From NCBI RefSeq assembly GCF_037042905.1, contig NW_026974141.1, forward strand, positions 7,109,001 through 7,173,000: DNA of 64,000 nucleotides, read 5' to 3'. Source of the DNA: Lytechinus pictus (lineage: Eukaryota > Echinodermata > Echinoidea > Temnopleuroida > Toxopneustidae). Below the pieces are notes generated by a model. The model had not been told where the DNA came from and searched no databases. It worked only from the letters and a program-made list of their open reading frames with translations. Position numbers and translations under genes: made by a program. Below, in pieces: positions 11,543-22,599 of this stretch (position 1 is its first letter; each line of letters begins with the position of its first letter).

Positions 11543-14500
11543 CTGCAGAAAAAAAATGAAAAGAAACAGACAACACAGTTTACATTCTCCATCATGAATG
11601 TCTAATTTCCATGGAATGTTGCAAGCAGCTATTATACACTGATTGGAAACTAGCCAGTAAGTTCCGATTCTGTCTACTGGCTTTTCTCTGTCTGAACAGT
11701 GTAACAAATGATTCAATGGTTTTACTGTGAGAATACCCACACTACATTACTATCCATCAAAACCTGTAATTTCCGGCGCACACTACAAGATCCGATATGA
11801 TGCAATTATTAACAGGTCACAATTTGCATTATAAATGTGAAAGTTCCAAGAAGTAAATTATTTTATTTGAAGTCTGGCATAATGCTAGAAAAAATAAAAT
11901 CAGAATTTCAAATAATTGCCATGCATTAATGTCACTATCATGAATGAATGCAGCAATGGATGAGTATATACATTTACCTGTTGGATAAATGATGACTCTA
12001 TTTCAACAATGTTCATGGCCTACAGTAAATTGACCAATTGCTAGATTCATTCCAATAATGATGTTGTGATAATGTACAACTTCATATTATGACAGTATGG
12101 ACTCCAAGAAATAACTTATTATACAAATAATGCACGAAAGCGTGTGCATACAGGGCCAAATAATGAACGATGTGCGAGAAGAAGCAATGGATATACCGCA
12201 CCGAGGTCCGCAGGACCGAGTGCGGTGTATGCATTTTGGTGAGTCAGGCACAGAGTTCATTATTTAAGTCCTCTATGCACAAGAATGAGTGCATTGTTCG
12301 TTTTATACAACCCCCCCCCCATGTTACTGAGTTGCCCCAAATGCTGTATTTGATCTAAATTCTAGATGATTCCAGACCTCGTACTATCCTGCACTCTAAC
12401 GTCAGAGTGCAGGATAGTACATTTGGTGTGACGACCGAGTGCAGGATAGTGCATTTTAGATGCCATAGTGCAATTCGCTGAATATCGTGTGATCCGATTT
12501 GGACCAATCAGTTTACAGAACATTCCTAACCCTAACGTAAAACCCTAATTCAACCCAAACCCTTACCCTATATCTTAAACGAAATAAAGCCCGAAAGAAT
12601 TGTCGCCAGAGAAAATGTTGTGTCCCCAAGCAATCATGTATTAATGCATGGGTCGAGGATAGATGTAAAGAATTTTGCAAATGGAAGGAGGGATAAGGAC
12701 ATTTGCTGTGAGAGCAAATCCTGCACCCTTCCAGCAGAGATGAAACCAGAGTTAATTCATCGGACTACTGACAGGCTGACGTGACAAACATTTTGTTAAC
12801 TGCCAATAATTGCAAATAATTAGTGATAAAATAAATCCTTCGCAACCCGTAAAGTGTTTCAAAGAAACTTGAAAGTGAAGGAGCAAAGCGACCAAGCTCG
12901 TCATTGGGGGGCATTTTGCATGAAGGATTTTATGAAAAATCTCTCAGTAAAAAAAAATGTAAGTTTTCAAAACGCTTTGTAAATTGTAACCAAAAAGATT
13001 TTCTTACCGGATGTGGCATTTTTCTGGGCTCTGTGTATCTCGGAGCATGGAATCTCCCACAATGCCGTTTGTCTAGTGCATTCTGGGAAGAAGCTGGAAT
13101 ACTGGAGTAGTACCTCTGCAAAAAAAAAGATAAAACCAAGTTATGGTAGTCTTATACGACAGGATTAATAATAAAACAAATGGTGCACTTTGATGTGGAA
13201 AGGATTAACCCTGAAATGCACAAAATGAGTCCCCTGCTGAATACCATTGATAGAACAGATTTTTATTTAAAATGTTATGGTTACCAGTTGGGACACATTT
13301 TCAAAACAAAAAACAAATATTTTTTCTTGAATACACAACGTGTTATTATTGTGAAATTATTTGAAATACGTCATACTTTATAGATATCTCAAGACATTTG
13401 GGCCAAATTTTTGCATTTAATATTCTAATCATTTGTAATTTGTTTGTGGATTTTTTCCTAACTTAAGATGGTGTTCATAAAACTCTGCCCCAACCCCTGG
13501 TCAATGAATGGGATAGCTTACATTCCCTACACTTTCATTCCTAAAGTAAGGAGTATCTTTTAAAATGGGCTTTATGAAACACTACTCTGTTCATTGGGAC
13601 TGATGAATTACTTCGCACTTTCGTTATTAAAATAACTTTTAACTACTAGTTTACAAAAGGCTAATGAAACTTACTCTACACTTTTGTCCATAAGTTTAGA
13701 ATTGCCTTTTAGATTTAGATTTTATTTCCGTTCAACAATTTTTTCAAAATATAATCAAAGTAACAATACATATTCAATATAATCGATAATACAGACAAAT
13801 CAAAGAAATTTCGTATCAAATGTTGAATATAAATTAAACAAAACTACAATTTGTTGCAGTAATTTTATCAATGAAAAGAAACAAGAAATGAACGGAGGGA
13901 CTTGCCAAGAAAAGCAAAAGCTTGTAGAGAAGGCAAGCCCCTAAACTTAGTTTCCATACTAATTATAAACAAACTATATATACAACTCTATACAAAAATC
14001 GAGACGGACACAGAAGACAAACTTAAAACAAGTAATCCACAAATATCAAAATAAAACGAATAAGCGACAACAAAAATAAGAGAAAGTAATTCAAATAATA
14101 ATAATTACAGTGGTAACACACCAAAAAAGTACTTCAGCCAATTAGTATTGCAAATTTTTCATCATAACATGTTTTTTGAAACAGACCCCTGGTCAATTGG
14201 AGAGATGACTTACTCTGCATTGTCTGCTACTGGTTGTCATATACTGTAGGATGCTACCGAAGGCCTCATCTATGGTGGTGTACGCCAGGGCATCCTGCAT
14301 ATGAATCCAATATCGAATGAAAAAGAGAAAATAGAACAAAGGGACTGGGAAGGTTTCACAAAGAGCTGAGTGTGACTTTATAGAGACCTCAAATTAGACC
14401 TTCTCAAGAATAGTGTAAGAATACAATGGTAAAATTATAACAGGTCAAACAGCATTATGCACAACTGTGGACCCTTTCTTGAGAGCGAAATCAACATCAA

Positions 14501-15820
14501 TGAAAATTTGGAGTACACCATTCCACCATTCACGACAAGGATGGGTCACCAGTCTTATAAAAGGTGGTGCGTAACTTATGAACAGCTTTATGAAAACTGC
14601 CCCCAAGATCTATTCAATACACAGAATAAATACAAAACAAAGTAAAAGAATATAATCTGAGCTTCAAACTTTCATGGAGAATTTACTGAGGAAAAAGGGA
14701 GACCTGTCTCACTTAAACAATATCCAATGAAAGAAATCAATGTATGAAGCAGGGAAATGTTGAAAATCAGCATCTTTTCACTCGATTATCAGCTATTTTT
14801 CATTAAGTCTCCCTGACAATGGACCCTACCCGATGGAATGCCCACACGTAGGCTGAACTGACCTGGATGGGAGGAGTTCCGTGTTCTCTAGGTTCAGGCC
14901 ATGAGATCTCTCTCCTTCTAGCTCTCTCTAGGACCTGCTGCCCTTGGTGGTTTGCTCTGCACAGCGTACAAGTCATCCAGTCTTCAGGGTGCTAGGAAAA
15001 AGTCAATTCCAGCCATAAAGGGAAATAATATTTTATGTACCAATAGTACACATTGAGGAATAAGAAATTAATGTAATATCAAACTGAAAAGAGAGGGGAA
15101 ATACTATGAAAGTATGGGAACACTCATCATAGAGGGCATTAGTAAGAATTATACAAGATACATTAGGAGCAGTTCTAACACACAAGATGCATAGCCAAGA
15201 GCATTAAACCAGGGTTCCCAGCTTTTCAATAAAAAAAATATTCCTTGATTTTGCCATGATGAAGTTTAGAAATTCTCCATGAGGTGATAATTATTTAAAC
15301 CCATTCCCAGTTTTGCATGTTTTCTAAGTTGTTCCAGTGAATTACATGTATTTTCAGTATAAAAACAATGTCAAACTAATTAGATCTAGTACCATCATAA
15401 CCAGTCATTCAATGGATCTTTTTTTGAAATGCAACAATATATAACAGAGTCTAACTGACTACCGTGCTTTCGACTTTTGGGCTGATTTAAATTCCCTGAT
15501 TTTTCCCTCATTTGAGGTATTTCTTATCGAATTCCCTGATTTGGAGAATTGTCAGACAGGCAGAAAGAACATTTGTCATGGTATCCTCAAACATACAGAA
15601 CATAACACTTACTTTTTTGGCTATTTATTGCATGAATTTTGTGAAAATACAAAGCCATGACATTTTACAATGTATCTGGATCTGCGTAAGTGCCCGGGCA
15701 TCGGATCCCCCCCCCCCCCCCCCCCTCCTACGAAAGCATCTACAAAAACTCAACAGCATTTTAAAAAAAAGTTGAAATGGTTAGATCTAGGCCTTTAGCA
15801 GTACTCACCGAGTGGTTCAT
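11396..15820 (-). CDS. AKIP1: A-kinase-interacting protein 1 orthologue (gene span, five coding exons)
   Basis: The coding sequence joins complement 15809-15820, 14863-14991, 14214-14294, 13008-13115 and 11396-11542, giving 158 residues. Every junction is phase 0 with GT/AG consensus. The model matches vertebrate AKIP1 in three places: an N-terminal QQVLERARRREISWPEP block, a middle EAFGSILQYM...SSRQC-RYYSSIP block split over two exons, and the C-terminal PGTYAVT...THVVHVNQGQSVNLDF block. In vertebrates AKIP1 binds the PKA catalytic subunit and influences its nuclear retention and NF-kB signalling; extending that role to this protein is inference. The protein is shorter than human AKIP1 (210 aa as I recall), mainly between the middle and C-terminal blocks. 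An extra exon between 11543 and 13007 is possible. The first exon is the least certain because it encodes only four residues. Confidence 0.78.
12130..12312. repeat. Foldback inside the last AKIP1 intron
   Basis: The ends are inverted: TGCATACAGGGCCAAATAATGA on the left matches the complement of TTCATTATTTAAGTCCTCTATGCA on the right. Near the centre (about 12193-12230) an internal hairpin pairs CCGCACCGAGGTCC with GGACCGAGTGCGG. There is no coding potential. Confidence 0.55.
12381..12420. repeat. Perfect 17-bp-arm palindrome
   Basis: GTACTATCCTGCACTCT at 12381-12397 and its exact complement at 12404-12420 flank a 6-nt loop. A third, partial copy of the arm (GAGTGCAGGATAGTGCA) starts at about 12439. 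It lies next to the foldback at 12130-12312 and shares the 'GAGTGC' wording. Confidence 0.8.
12524..12572. repeat. Degenerate CCCTAA-like tract
   Basis: Several CCCTAA and CCCTTA words occur within about 50 bp (AACCCTAAC, AAACCCTAATT, AAACCCTTACCCT). This resembles a degraded interstitial telomere-type repeat, but it is short and irregular and may be part of a dispersed repeat. Confidence 0.35.
13008..13115 (-). CDS. AKIP1: AKIP1 exon 4
   Basis: This exon encodes 36 residues beginning RYYSSIPASSQ and ending at a proline. It is bounded by TTTTTTTTGCAG on the upstream side and CCG|GTAAGAA on the downstream side. The YYSSIP wording corresponds to KYYSSVP of vertebrate AKIP1. The remaining 25 residues are rich in H, R and P and less conserved. 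Confidence 0.78.
13700..13955 (-). mobile_element. Probable 3' UTR remnant of a CR1-like LINE
   Basis: Read on the minus strand, the block begins with GGGGCTTGCCTTCTCTACAAG followed by AGCTTTTGCTTTTCTTGGCAAG and CCCTCCG. It ends with GAACGGAAATAAA in a T/A-rich tail. This pattern resembles LINE 3' UTRs that I recall from invertebrates. No reverse-transcriptase residues remain, so the class is tentative. Confidence 0.4.
14214..14294 (-). CDS. AKIP1: AKIP1 exon 3
   Basis: This exon encodes 27 residues starting DALAYTTIDEAFGSILQYM. The acceptor ends in ATATGCAG before 14294 and the donor reads GCAGA|GTAAGT after 14214. It aligns by eye with the ASFRTMAEFMDYTSSQC region of vertebrate AKIP1 and joins in phase 0 to the YYSSIP exon. 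Confidence 0.78.
14863..14991 (-). CDS. AKIP1: AKIP1 exon 2
   Basis: This exon encodes 43 residues, bounded by TTTTTCCTAG before 14991 and ATCCAG|GTCAGT after 14863. It contains QQVLERARRREISWPEP, which corresponds to EVLERAKRRAVDW in vertebrate AKIP1. Two cysteines (TCTLC) lie near its start. Confidence 0.78.
15809..15820 (-). CDS. AKIP1: AKIP1 exon 1, coding part (four residues)
   Basis: An ATG at 15820 in the context CAAAATGA opens a 12-nt coding piece that ends at TCG|GTGAGT, phase 0, matching exon 2. An upstream ATG about 33 nt away is out of frame. A possible 3' splice site (TTTTGATACAG) farther upstream suggests a noncoding exon before it. The start could instead lie in an unseen exon. 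Confidence 0.5.
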
Positions 15821-15942
15821 TTTGAGATTGCTGAGCTAAGATGACTGGCTCTTTCATGAGATGTCACAACTCATCAACTGTATCAAAATGAAAGTATAGA
15901 AGAAATATTGATTTTATTAGAAAATACAAAGTCTCTTTGTTT

Positions 15943-15974
15943 TACAGCACGCATATCGAGATATGCGTGCTGTA
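15943..15974. repeat. Near-perfect palindrome upstream of the AKIP1 start
   Basis: A 15-bp arm, TACAGCACGCATATC, and its exact complement are separated by only 2 nt. It lies about 120 bp upstream of the AKIP1 start codon, so it could form a cruciform, or a hairpin if it is transcribed in the 5' UTR. Confidence 0.8.
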
Positions 15975-17480
15975 GCTATAGCGAAAGACAAAGAAATCAG
16001 ATTCAAGATAGCGACGTAAACCATTCGTGATCGCAGCGCATGCGATGTTTTGAAATTGGCCGTGAATAATACGTGTAAGGTAAAAGATACTGGCCCAAAG
16101 TCAATCATCTTTTTCGTTATATTTTTACGATTATCATGATTGCCATCCCACCTTTGTGACTCGGTATATCCGAAATGGTTCACGGTCCCGATGTTCGGGT
16201 AGGTGGAGCGGAGTGTAGCGGTAGTGAAGTGGAGTGGAGCTTGCACGAACATCGCCCGAGGTAGGATGGATGGGACGCAATATCCCTGGCTCCGTTGAGA
16301 GTAAGCATACATGTACGTTAGTGAATGATCTTTACTCTCTAGGATCCTCTTGGCTACCCCATCCTACAAGTTACTGTTGCTTTAGTGTTTGGACATGTCT
16401 AACAGGTATGGCAAGTTCCCCCAAGTCTGCGCAGTCACCCATGTCTGCGCACACGCGTATCTGCGCGATTATAGTAAAAGAAGATATGCAACGAACACAA
16501 ACTTTACACATGCAACACATAGACAGATTTCATTAAAATTCCGACTCAAACTTATGGAAAAGTAAAGAATTTGGGGCATTTCATGTGACGGCCTCAAAAT
16601 GCAGCATTTCTCATCAAAATACCTGAACCGTGTGCAAAGTGAATGGGTGCGCAGACATGAGGTACCATTTTTTTTCAATCTGAAAATGACTGCCCGAGGT
16701 TTTTTCCAAGAAAATCCTATAGTATATATATTAGGCTATATTTCTTTCAAATTTCTGAGATATTTGGTAGACTTACTCATAACAATATAAGTAACATTAT
16801 TTACTGAAAGATTTTGTGAAATAAAAGGAAATTCATGTAAAATCTTAACTAAAAAAGTTAGGTGCACAGACTTGGGGACCACCATCATACGCCATAGCAC
16901 TCATTCAATGAACAAGGGGCCTGTTGCACGACGAGATGAGCGATACGTAGGAACGTCCTAGGACCATTCTTCCGAGATAGGAAGATTGGCGACAAATCAG
17001 CGCTTTCCGTTACACGAAGGCAATTTTGTCTTCCAAGTCCGCGACATCGTTTGATATCGATAGTATCGGAAAAATATTTAGTCTTCATCGTCACCTGAAC
17101 CTTTTATTTCGGAATGACGACTTTTCATAAAATCATATATTTCAATAAAAGGAGATCAAACAATGTTTTATTTATTACTGATTGTAGAATCGATGTATGG
17201 AGCTTACTTTATGAGGGTGAAGCGGGGGCTGGTTATAAGATGAAATGGTAATAAGCCAATCTCCACTTACCAACTTTATGCGTGTAGAGATCCGACAGAC
17301 AATCCTCTAATATAACAAAGTGTTCCAATTATTGCACAATCCCAATGACACAGAATCACACAAGATTATATCACAAAAAATAACTTGGCTAGCTCAAGCG
17401 GTATTTGGATTTTCTCTTAGTGAAAATGACGGAGAAAAAAAGGGTAGTACGCAAACTAGAAATGATATGCTGTGGAAGAT
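15975..17480. other. Upstream region of AKIP1, no clear gene
   Basis: It includes a local GATGTTCGGG...CGAACATCGCCC inverted repeat (about 16188-16260) with G/A-rich sequence between. A GGGGCCTGTTGCACGA block near 16917 resembles the MITE end near 22240. The AKIP1 promoter may lie here, but no core element is convincing. Confidence 0.4.
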
Positions 17481-17483
17481 GCA

Positions 17484-17609
17484 ATGGATGAATTTGCTCC
17501 AAGTGAGATGATGGAATCCACAAAATGTATCAAGTATTTGACGACGTTCTCAAAACACGTGTTTACTAAAGTAGAAAACTTTGAGAAGTGTGTTCAGAAA
17601 AGAAAGTAG
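17484..17609 (+). CDS. Possible small exon or ORF, 41 residues
   Basis: This is a short open frame with protein-like wording: acidic at the start (MDEFAPSEMMES) and then basic with cysteines. No family is recognised. A stop lies just upstream in frame and no strong splice site bounds it, so it may be a chance frame or the remains of an exon. Confidence 0.2.
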   Translation: MDEFAPSEMMESTKCIKYLTTFSKHVFTKVENFEKCVQKRK

Positions 17610-20052
17610 TAGTTTTCATCCCAAATGTGATGTAGGATGTAAACAAAGAGAGAGGGGAGAGAGAGGTACCAATTCAGAGAATTTATAGTGAGTCACAGGT
17701 GAGTGTGCTGTGTGAGGGTCATTATTGACCACTTGTTGGCATGTTTATTGCTATTAAAGGAGTGGAAGTAACTGGTATCCAAGGGTAATGTCCTCTCGAA
17801 GATGATGAGTAATAGAAGGCAAAGTTGAGAAATGAAAAAGGATGAAATTTGGAAAATACTACAAGGTAAAAAGAGAAAATACTTTCAAGATTCACAAACA
17901 TAACTGGATAAAATCGAAATTTTCATTATTTCCCTTATTTAGAACACTGTGTCCATTTAGAGACACCTTTCATTGATATTTCAACGAAAGAGACCCTTGT
18001 CCGACCTAAAAATTGATTTAACTAAGTAATTTCGACATTTTATTAGTTCAATATTCTGTATTTTTATAGAATACTTATATATAATGATAAATTTGCAAAT
18101 TATGCGTTAATATGTTATTTGTTGAGGTAAAAATAGGGTTTGAATGGAGTAAACAAAATCAACAGTGTCTGATTGTATGAGACTAAAAAGGAAAATATGA
18201 GAGGCTGCGTGTGAAAAATCTAATTCATTTATTTTATTTGTCAGATATAACGCAAGAAATACAAATGTGAGTGTTTAGAGTATAAACATACCTCAGTTGC
18301 ATGATGAGTAACCGAAAGCAAAATATGAAAATTGCTGCAAACATGTGGATAAAGTTAAGTAGTGCTTTGCAATAATAATTAAAACAAAGAAAAGGGTGTG
18401 CAATCCGCAATGGAAAAAATACTATTTACAGAAATAATGATAAAAATTACAACAATCAATAAACGTTGGTCATATCTAAAGTTGATCACTTAATTTATGG
18501 AAGTTCATATAAGATAGAATATAAAAAATATATATGTTCAACATTTCAAAGTTAAGGAGTAGGCCTATAGAGACTTCATTATTGCTTTAACATGACATAG
18601 GGGCTGAACCGCTGAAAGGGGCCTACCCTACGATTAAAAACGCGCCTCTTCCTATACTGTATGGTATGGACTTTCCATAATCTTTTCTTTAATGAACTTA
18701 TCTTCATATGGATTCATAAGCTATAGGCCTAATCTGTATCTTAAATTCAATTAGCTATTTTGTTACTGCAGATTTTTTGTTTTGTTTCACTGTTAATTCA
18801 CATATCTCAAGTTAGCCCAAATCCAACAATTAATTTTCATTGATTAAAACTAGCACAAAAAATAATTATAATGAAAATGAAATCAAAATAAATAAATGAT
18901 TTAGCATGTTTAACATCTTAATTTTGTATTTTTTTTATTTTTTGCTGAACGTTATAAACACGTTTTTTACCTTATATAATTTCTTTTAAGAAATTTGTTT
19001 TCATGTTGTTTAATTATCTATAAATGATGAGAAAACATGAGGGGTTAGAGAGATAGTGCCGCCCATTTCAATATTTCAAGTTTGATTTTTTTTTTTATAA
19101 AAAAGGGGTGCATGGGGATAGGACGGAGGGAGAATAAAAGAAAATATTTGGGCCTACATTACCCCCGGACATAATAATACTAGGGTGTCTGAAGCCACAC
19201 TGAAAAGTGTCAGCATAAAACAGGCTGATTTAGGGGAAAATATGGCACATTTTTTGGGGGAAGTTCAGGCATCTAGAAAAATGTGATCTGAATTGATTAT
19301 TAACTTGTGATTGGCATGTATGGAAAGAGAAAATTCAGGGGCTTCTTTTGACAGTAAGGACAAGTTTATATGATCATTTTAAATAAGGATTTAGAGATAA
19401 ATTGCAAACCCTTATTTTTGTGTGTGTTGACATTGCCATTTCTTCATGCGTTTTCTATGGGAAAATGAAATTTCTGTTTTGCACATTTTTTTTCACTTTG
19501 TCGCAATTTTTCATTGTGATCTGGTTTCCAAATCTTTATAAAAATCATACCATCAGATAGAGCATAAAAAATCCTATTGGAATCTTTGTGGGCAAGTTTT
19601 TGGCATTAATAATAAATTTATAACAGCTCTCGGAATCTAAAAATTTGGATAAATTTGTGTGTGTCCATTTCTTAACTACACAGTCTATGGCAGAGAAATG
19701 CTGAAAATTGACCTAATTTCATTCTTCTTTTTTGCAGCCAATAATTTGATTTTTTTTTTAAATGTAACATTTCTGTCAGTCTGAAGGTCATTTCTCTTCA
19801 AATTCACAAAGAAAATGTGATATTTTCTTGAAATAAGAAAAATAATTTTTTTCTCCAGACACCCTAATAATACCCCGTGCAAAAAGACGACCTGAAATTG
19901 ATGACATATAGCCCCCATATAAAAATAACTTGGCGCCATCCCAGATAAAATGTATCAGACTCAGAGTGCAACCCCAAATTTTTTTTAAGGTGATAGTACA
20001 TGTATGTCAGTGTGGCTTGCCGTAAACGCATTTTCTCTCAATGCCGACGGTG
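17610..20052. other. Intergenic, no gene recognised
   Basis: Strongly AT-rich, with T and A runs near 18930 and 19087. Sequence at about 19140-19870 has repeat-like wording, with AATACTAGGGTGTCTGAAGC at 19177 and CCAGACACCCTAATAATACC at 19856. These form an inverted pair and so delimit a probable MITE of about 0.7 kb. Confidence 0.4.
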
Positions 20053-20060
20053 GCGGGCGC

Positions 20061-22066
20061 CACTCTAGGCGACACCCCAATACTTACCCGTGCTAATATT
20101 ATAAACTGGGACTCCACTCACGCGCATTTGGGCCGCCCTAGCTTAGAACTAAGCAATATTATCTAGAAATTGTTACATTGTAGTCATTAAATATGTTCTA
20201 TTAAATAAATTGATAATGTTTAATCGGTACTCACCGGTTCTTTTGTTGCATTTTCAGACCATTTCTCACAATTCTTCGTAAATATTTGCGGCAAATTTTG
20301 TCGCCATAGACAGCTTAGCATCCATCTTTATTGATAAATGGAGCGCCCTTTACGATAGTTGTTAATGCCGCGGAGAAATCGTTAGGCATTTTGGCCTGTG
20401 TTCAAGGCGTTCTTTCTGTTTTATTTTTTATATTGAAGATTGTGCATTTGATGAATAGCGCCGTCTACGTCAGGTATGAGATCGAGTGTATAAATACACT
20501 CTTCCAAAATAATTATGATTCCGACCTGGCGCTGTTTAACTTCAATCTCTTTCACCTAAGTACCAATGAGGTCCAACATTACATGTATGGACCTCATAGG
20601 CGACATCAGTAGTATTTTTGGTTAGAAATCTCTGAGAACAGGATATTTATATATTATATCACAAGTACAAGCTATATTCCTTTCTCTTATTTAAATTATA
20701 ATTTTATAGTGTAAATGCATCGTTAGCAACAACAAAAAATGAAAGAAATGAAGGGGAACTTACATTTTCACGGCTTTTTCCTGATTTTCTGGGCAGCTGC
20801 TCTTCTCTTCTGACTCGCGATCGAAGCTGATATGAAGATCACGTGATTCGCGTTCTCGTCAGCTGATCGGTTGGTTCTTCTTTTCGTCAGACGTTAATAA
20901 TATATATTTTATAATGCTAGCATTCATCGCTAATTTAGGTGAAAGAGATTGAAGTTAAACAGCGCCAGGTCGGAATCATAATTATTTTGGAAGAGTTTAT
21001 TTATACACTCGATCTCATACCTGACGTAGACGGCGCTATTCAACAAATGCACAATCTTCAATATAAAAAATAAAGCAGAAAGAACGCCTTGAACACAGGC
21101 CAAAATGCCTAACGATTTCTCCGCGGCATTAACAACTATCGTAAAGGGCGCTCCATTTATCAATAAAGATGGATGCTAAGCTGTCTATGGCGACAAAATT
21201 TGCCGCAAATATTTACGAAGAATTGTGAGAAATGGTCTGAAAATGCAACAAAAGAACCGGTGAGTATGGTAAGACCACCACATATCGACCACCTCTTTTG
21301 AAACCGACCACCTTGCGCGCGTTAAAATTATTGCGTATTACAAACGATACGCGCGGGAGAGTAGGCGCAGTGTCCATAGAAACGGTAAGAATCGATTTTA
21401 CGAGAAAAAAAGAAGCAACAAACAGTAAAGATTTAGTAGAATTAATCAAAATTGTATTGACCAAACCCAAAACCCGCTGAAAAACCAAGAAATCCGATAG
21501 GAAACGGCTTTAGAACAAATATCCGTCGTCAATCGTCGAATCATGCGTCGGAGCTCGCAGTGGAAGTAGTGAGGCGATCATTTAGCATGTTGACGTCATA
21601 GAACTGATTTGAAAGAGTAAAAATATTTCGCCACCGCGACAAGAATCGGCCGTAAACTTAGTGTACCGCGGGTGGTCGGTTTCAAAAGACGGGTGCAAAT
21701 GAGCAAATGGAAAATCGTCGCATTCGTTGATCGTCGATATATACGCAAATTGAATCGGAGTCGCCGAGCGAAACATGGGAATCTGATCTGCTCAATTTTC
21801 TGCACAAATGAGACGAAAACTGGGTAAAATTGATGAATATTTTCGCAGATATGATAATGATGCTTAGAAGATTAGGTGGTCGATAAGGGGTAGTTCCAAC
21901 CATACCGATTAAACATTATCAATTTATTTAATAGAACATATTTAATGACTACAATGTAACAATTTCTAGATAATATTGCTTAGTTCTAAGCTAGGGCGGC
22001 CCAAATGCGCGTGAGTGGAGTCCCAGTTTATTAGCACGGGTAAGTATTGGGGTGTCGCCTAGAGTG
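20061..22066. mobile_element. Long-arm foldback transposon with 8-bp target duplication
   Basis: Two inverted arms of about 500 bp (20061-20559 and 20935-22066, the latter interrupted) start with CACTCTAGGCGACACCCC. GCGGGCGC occurs directly on both sides (20053-20060 and 22067-22074). The spacer of about 375 bp holds a small hairpin (TGAGGTCCA...TGGACCTCA). No transposase is visible. Each arm contains one near-identical open frame of 77-93 codons on opposite strands, which is a by-product of the arm duplication. The 8-bp (possibly 9-bp) duplication and long arms fit a hAT-, P- or Mutator-like non-autonomous element; the superfamily is not decided. Confidence 0.82.
21267..21902. mobile_element. 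636-bp TA-flanked element nested in the right arm
   Basis: The left arm reads continuously across the corresponding site (ACCGGTGAGTACCGATTA in complement), whereas the right arm is split there by this insert. TA is present on both sides (21265-21266 and 21903-21904). The ends are imperfect inverted repeats beginning TGGT and sharing TATCGACCACCT. Two further GACCACC motifs (about 21302 and 21671) form subterminal inverted copies. TA duplication suggests a Tc1/mariner-type or similar mover. No transposase is seen. Confidence 0.75.
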
Positions 22067-22079
22067 GCGGGCGCTGCAT

Positions 22080-22245
22080 GCAAAGAAGATCATGCCTACG
22101 TAGGACATGTCTGGAGGTGTCTTTCCAAGGACCATTCTTCGTATCGCCCAAATCGGCTTTGTGAAACAGTTGAGCGATATCTCGTTCTTACATAGAATGG
22201 TTCTACGAAAGACCCTTTCATGCAACACTAAACAGGCCCCAGGTA
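22080..22245. repeat. MITE-like block adjoining the foldback
   Basis: The sequence ends with TTTCATGCAACACTAAACAG and GGCCCC. The complement, GGGGCCTGTT, recurs at about 16915. It directly abuts the right end of the foldback at 20061-22066. A left boundary is not defined. Confidence 0.35.
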
Positions 22246-22479
22246 TACGCGCCATGGCATATTATTATTGATAGACAGACCACCGTGACAACGTTTGCTT
22301 CGTATGGGACTGTAATTCAAAATTTCGATTGTTTTCATCGTAGAAAATCAAAATGTCATCTAGTTTCTACACAAGGGGTCCCAATTTAAACAAGCTAAGA
22401 CATAACTTATTATGATTCTCACATTACCTATCATAATATTTTCCTCATTATCTTCGGAAATTTTACACAATTTTCTTAC

Positions 22480-22570
22480 CTGAGCATGCAAGCCTCGGTC
22501 GTCCTGAATTTTGTTTTTGTTTACGTTTCTCAGTACGCGTTCGCGCGGCGCGCGCGGATACATATACCCG
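22480..22570 (-). other. Candidate CpG-rich noncoding first exon
   Basis: On the minus strand a CpG-dense block (about 22540-22570, with CGCGCGGCGCGCGCGG) is followed by a strong donor, GCTCAG|GTAAGAA, at 22480/22479. It would fit a 5' UTR exon of a minus-strand gene. AKIP1 is the nearest such gene, but no transcript evidence exists here. Confidence 0.25.
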
Positions 22571-22599
22571 GCCGGATATCCGCTTCATTCTGAGCGCTG

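Noticed and set aside
12524-12572. Interstitial telomere
   Set aside because: Only a few irregular CCCTAA words; too short and degenerate to claim a telomere fusion.
20331-21163. Two near-identical 77-93 codon frames on opposite strands
   Set aside because: They are the same stretch of the two inverted arms of the foldback at 20061-22066. Conservation follows from arm duplication, not from selection on a protein.
21213-21903. Transposase in the TA-flanked nested element
   Set aside because: Frames of up to about 90 codons show no DDE/D motif or DNA-binding domain; the element looks non-autonomous.
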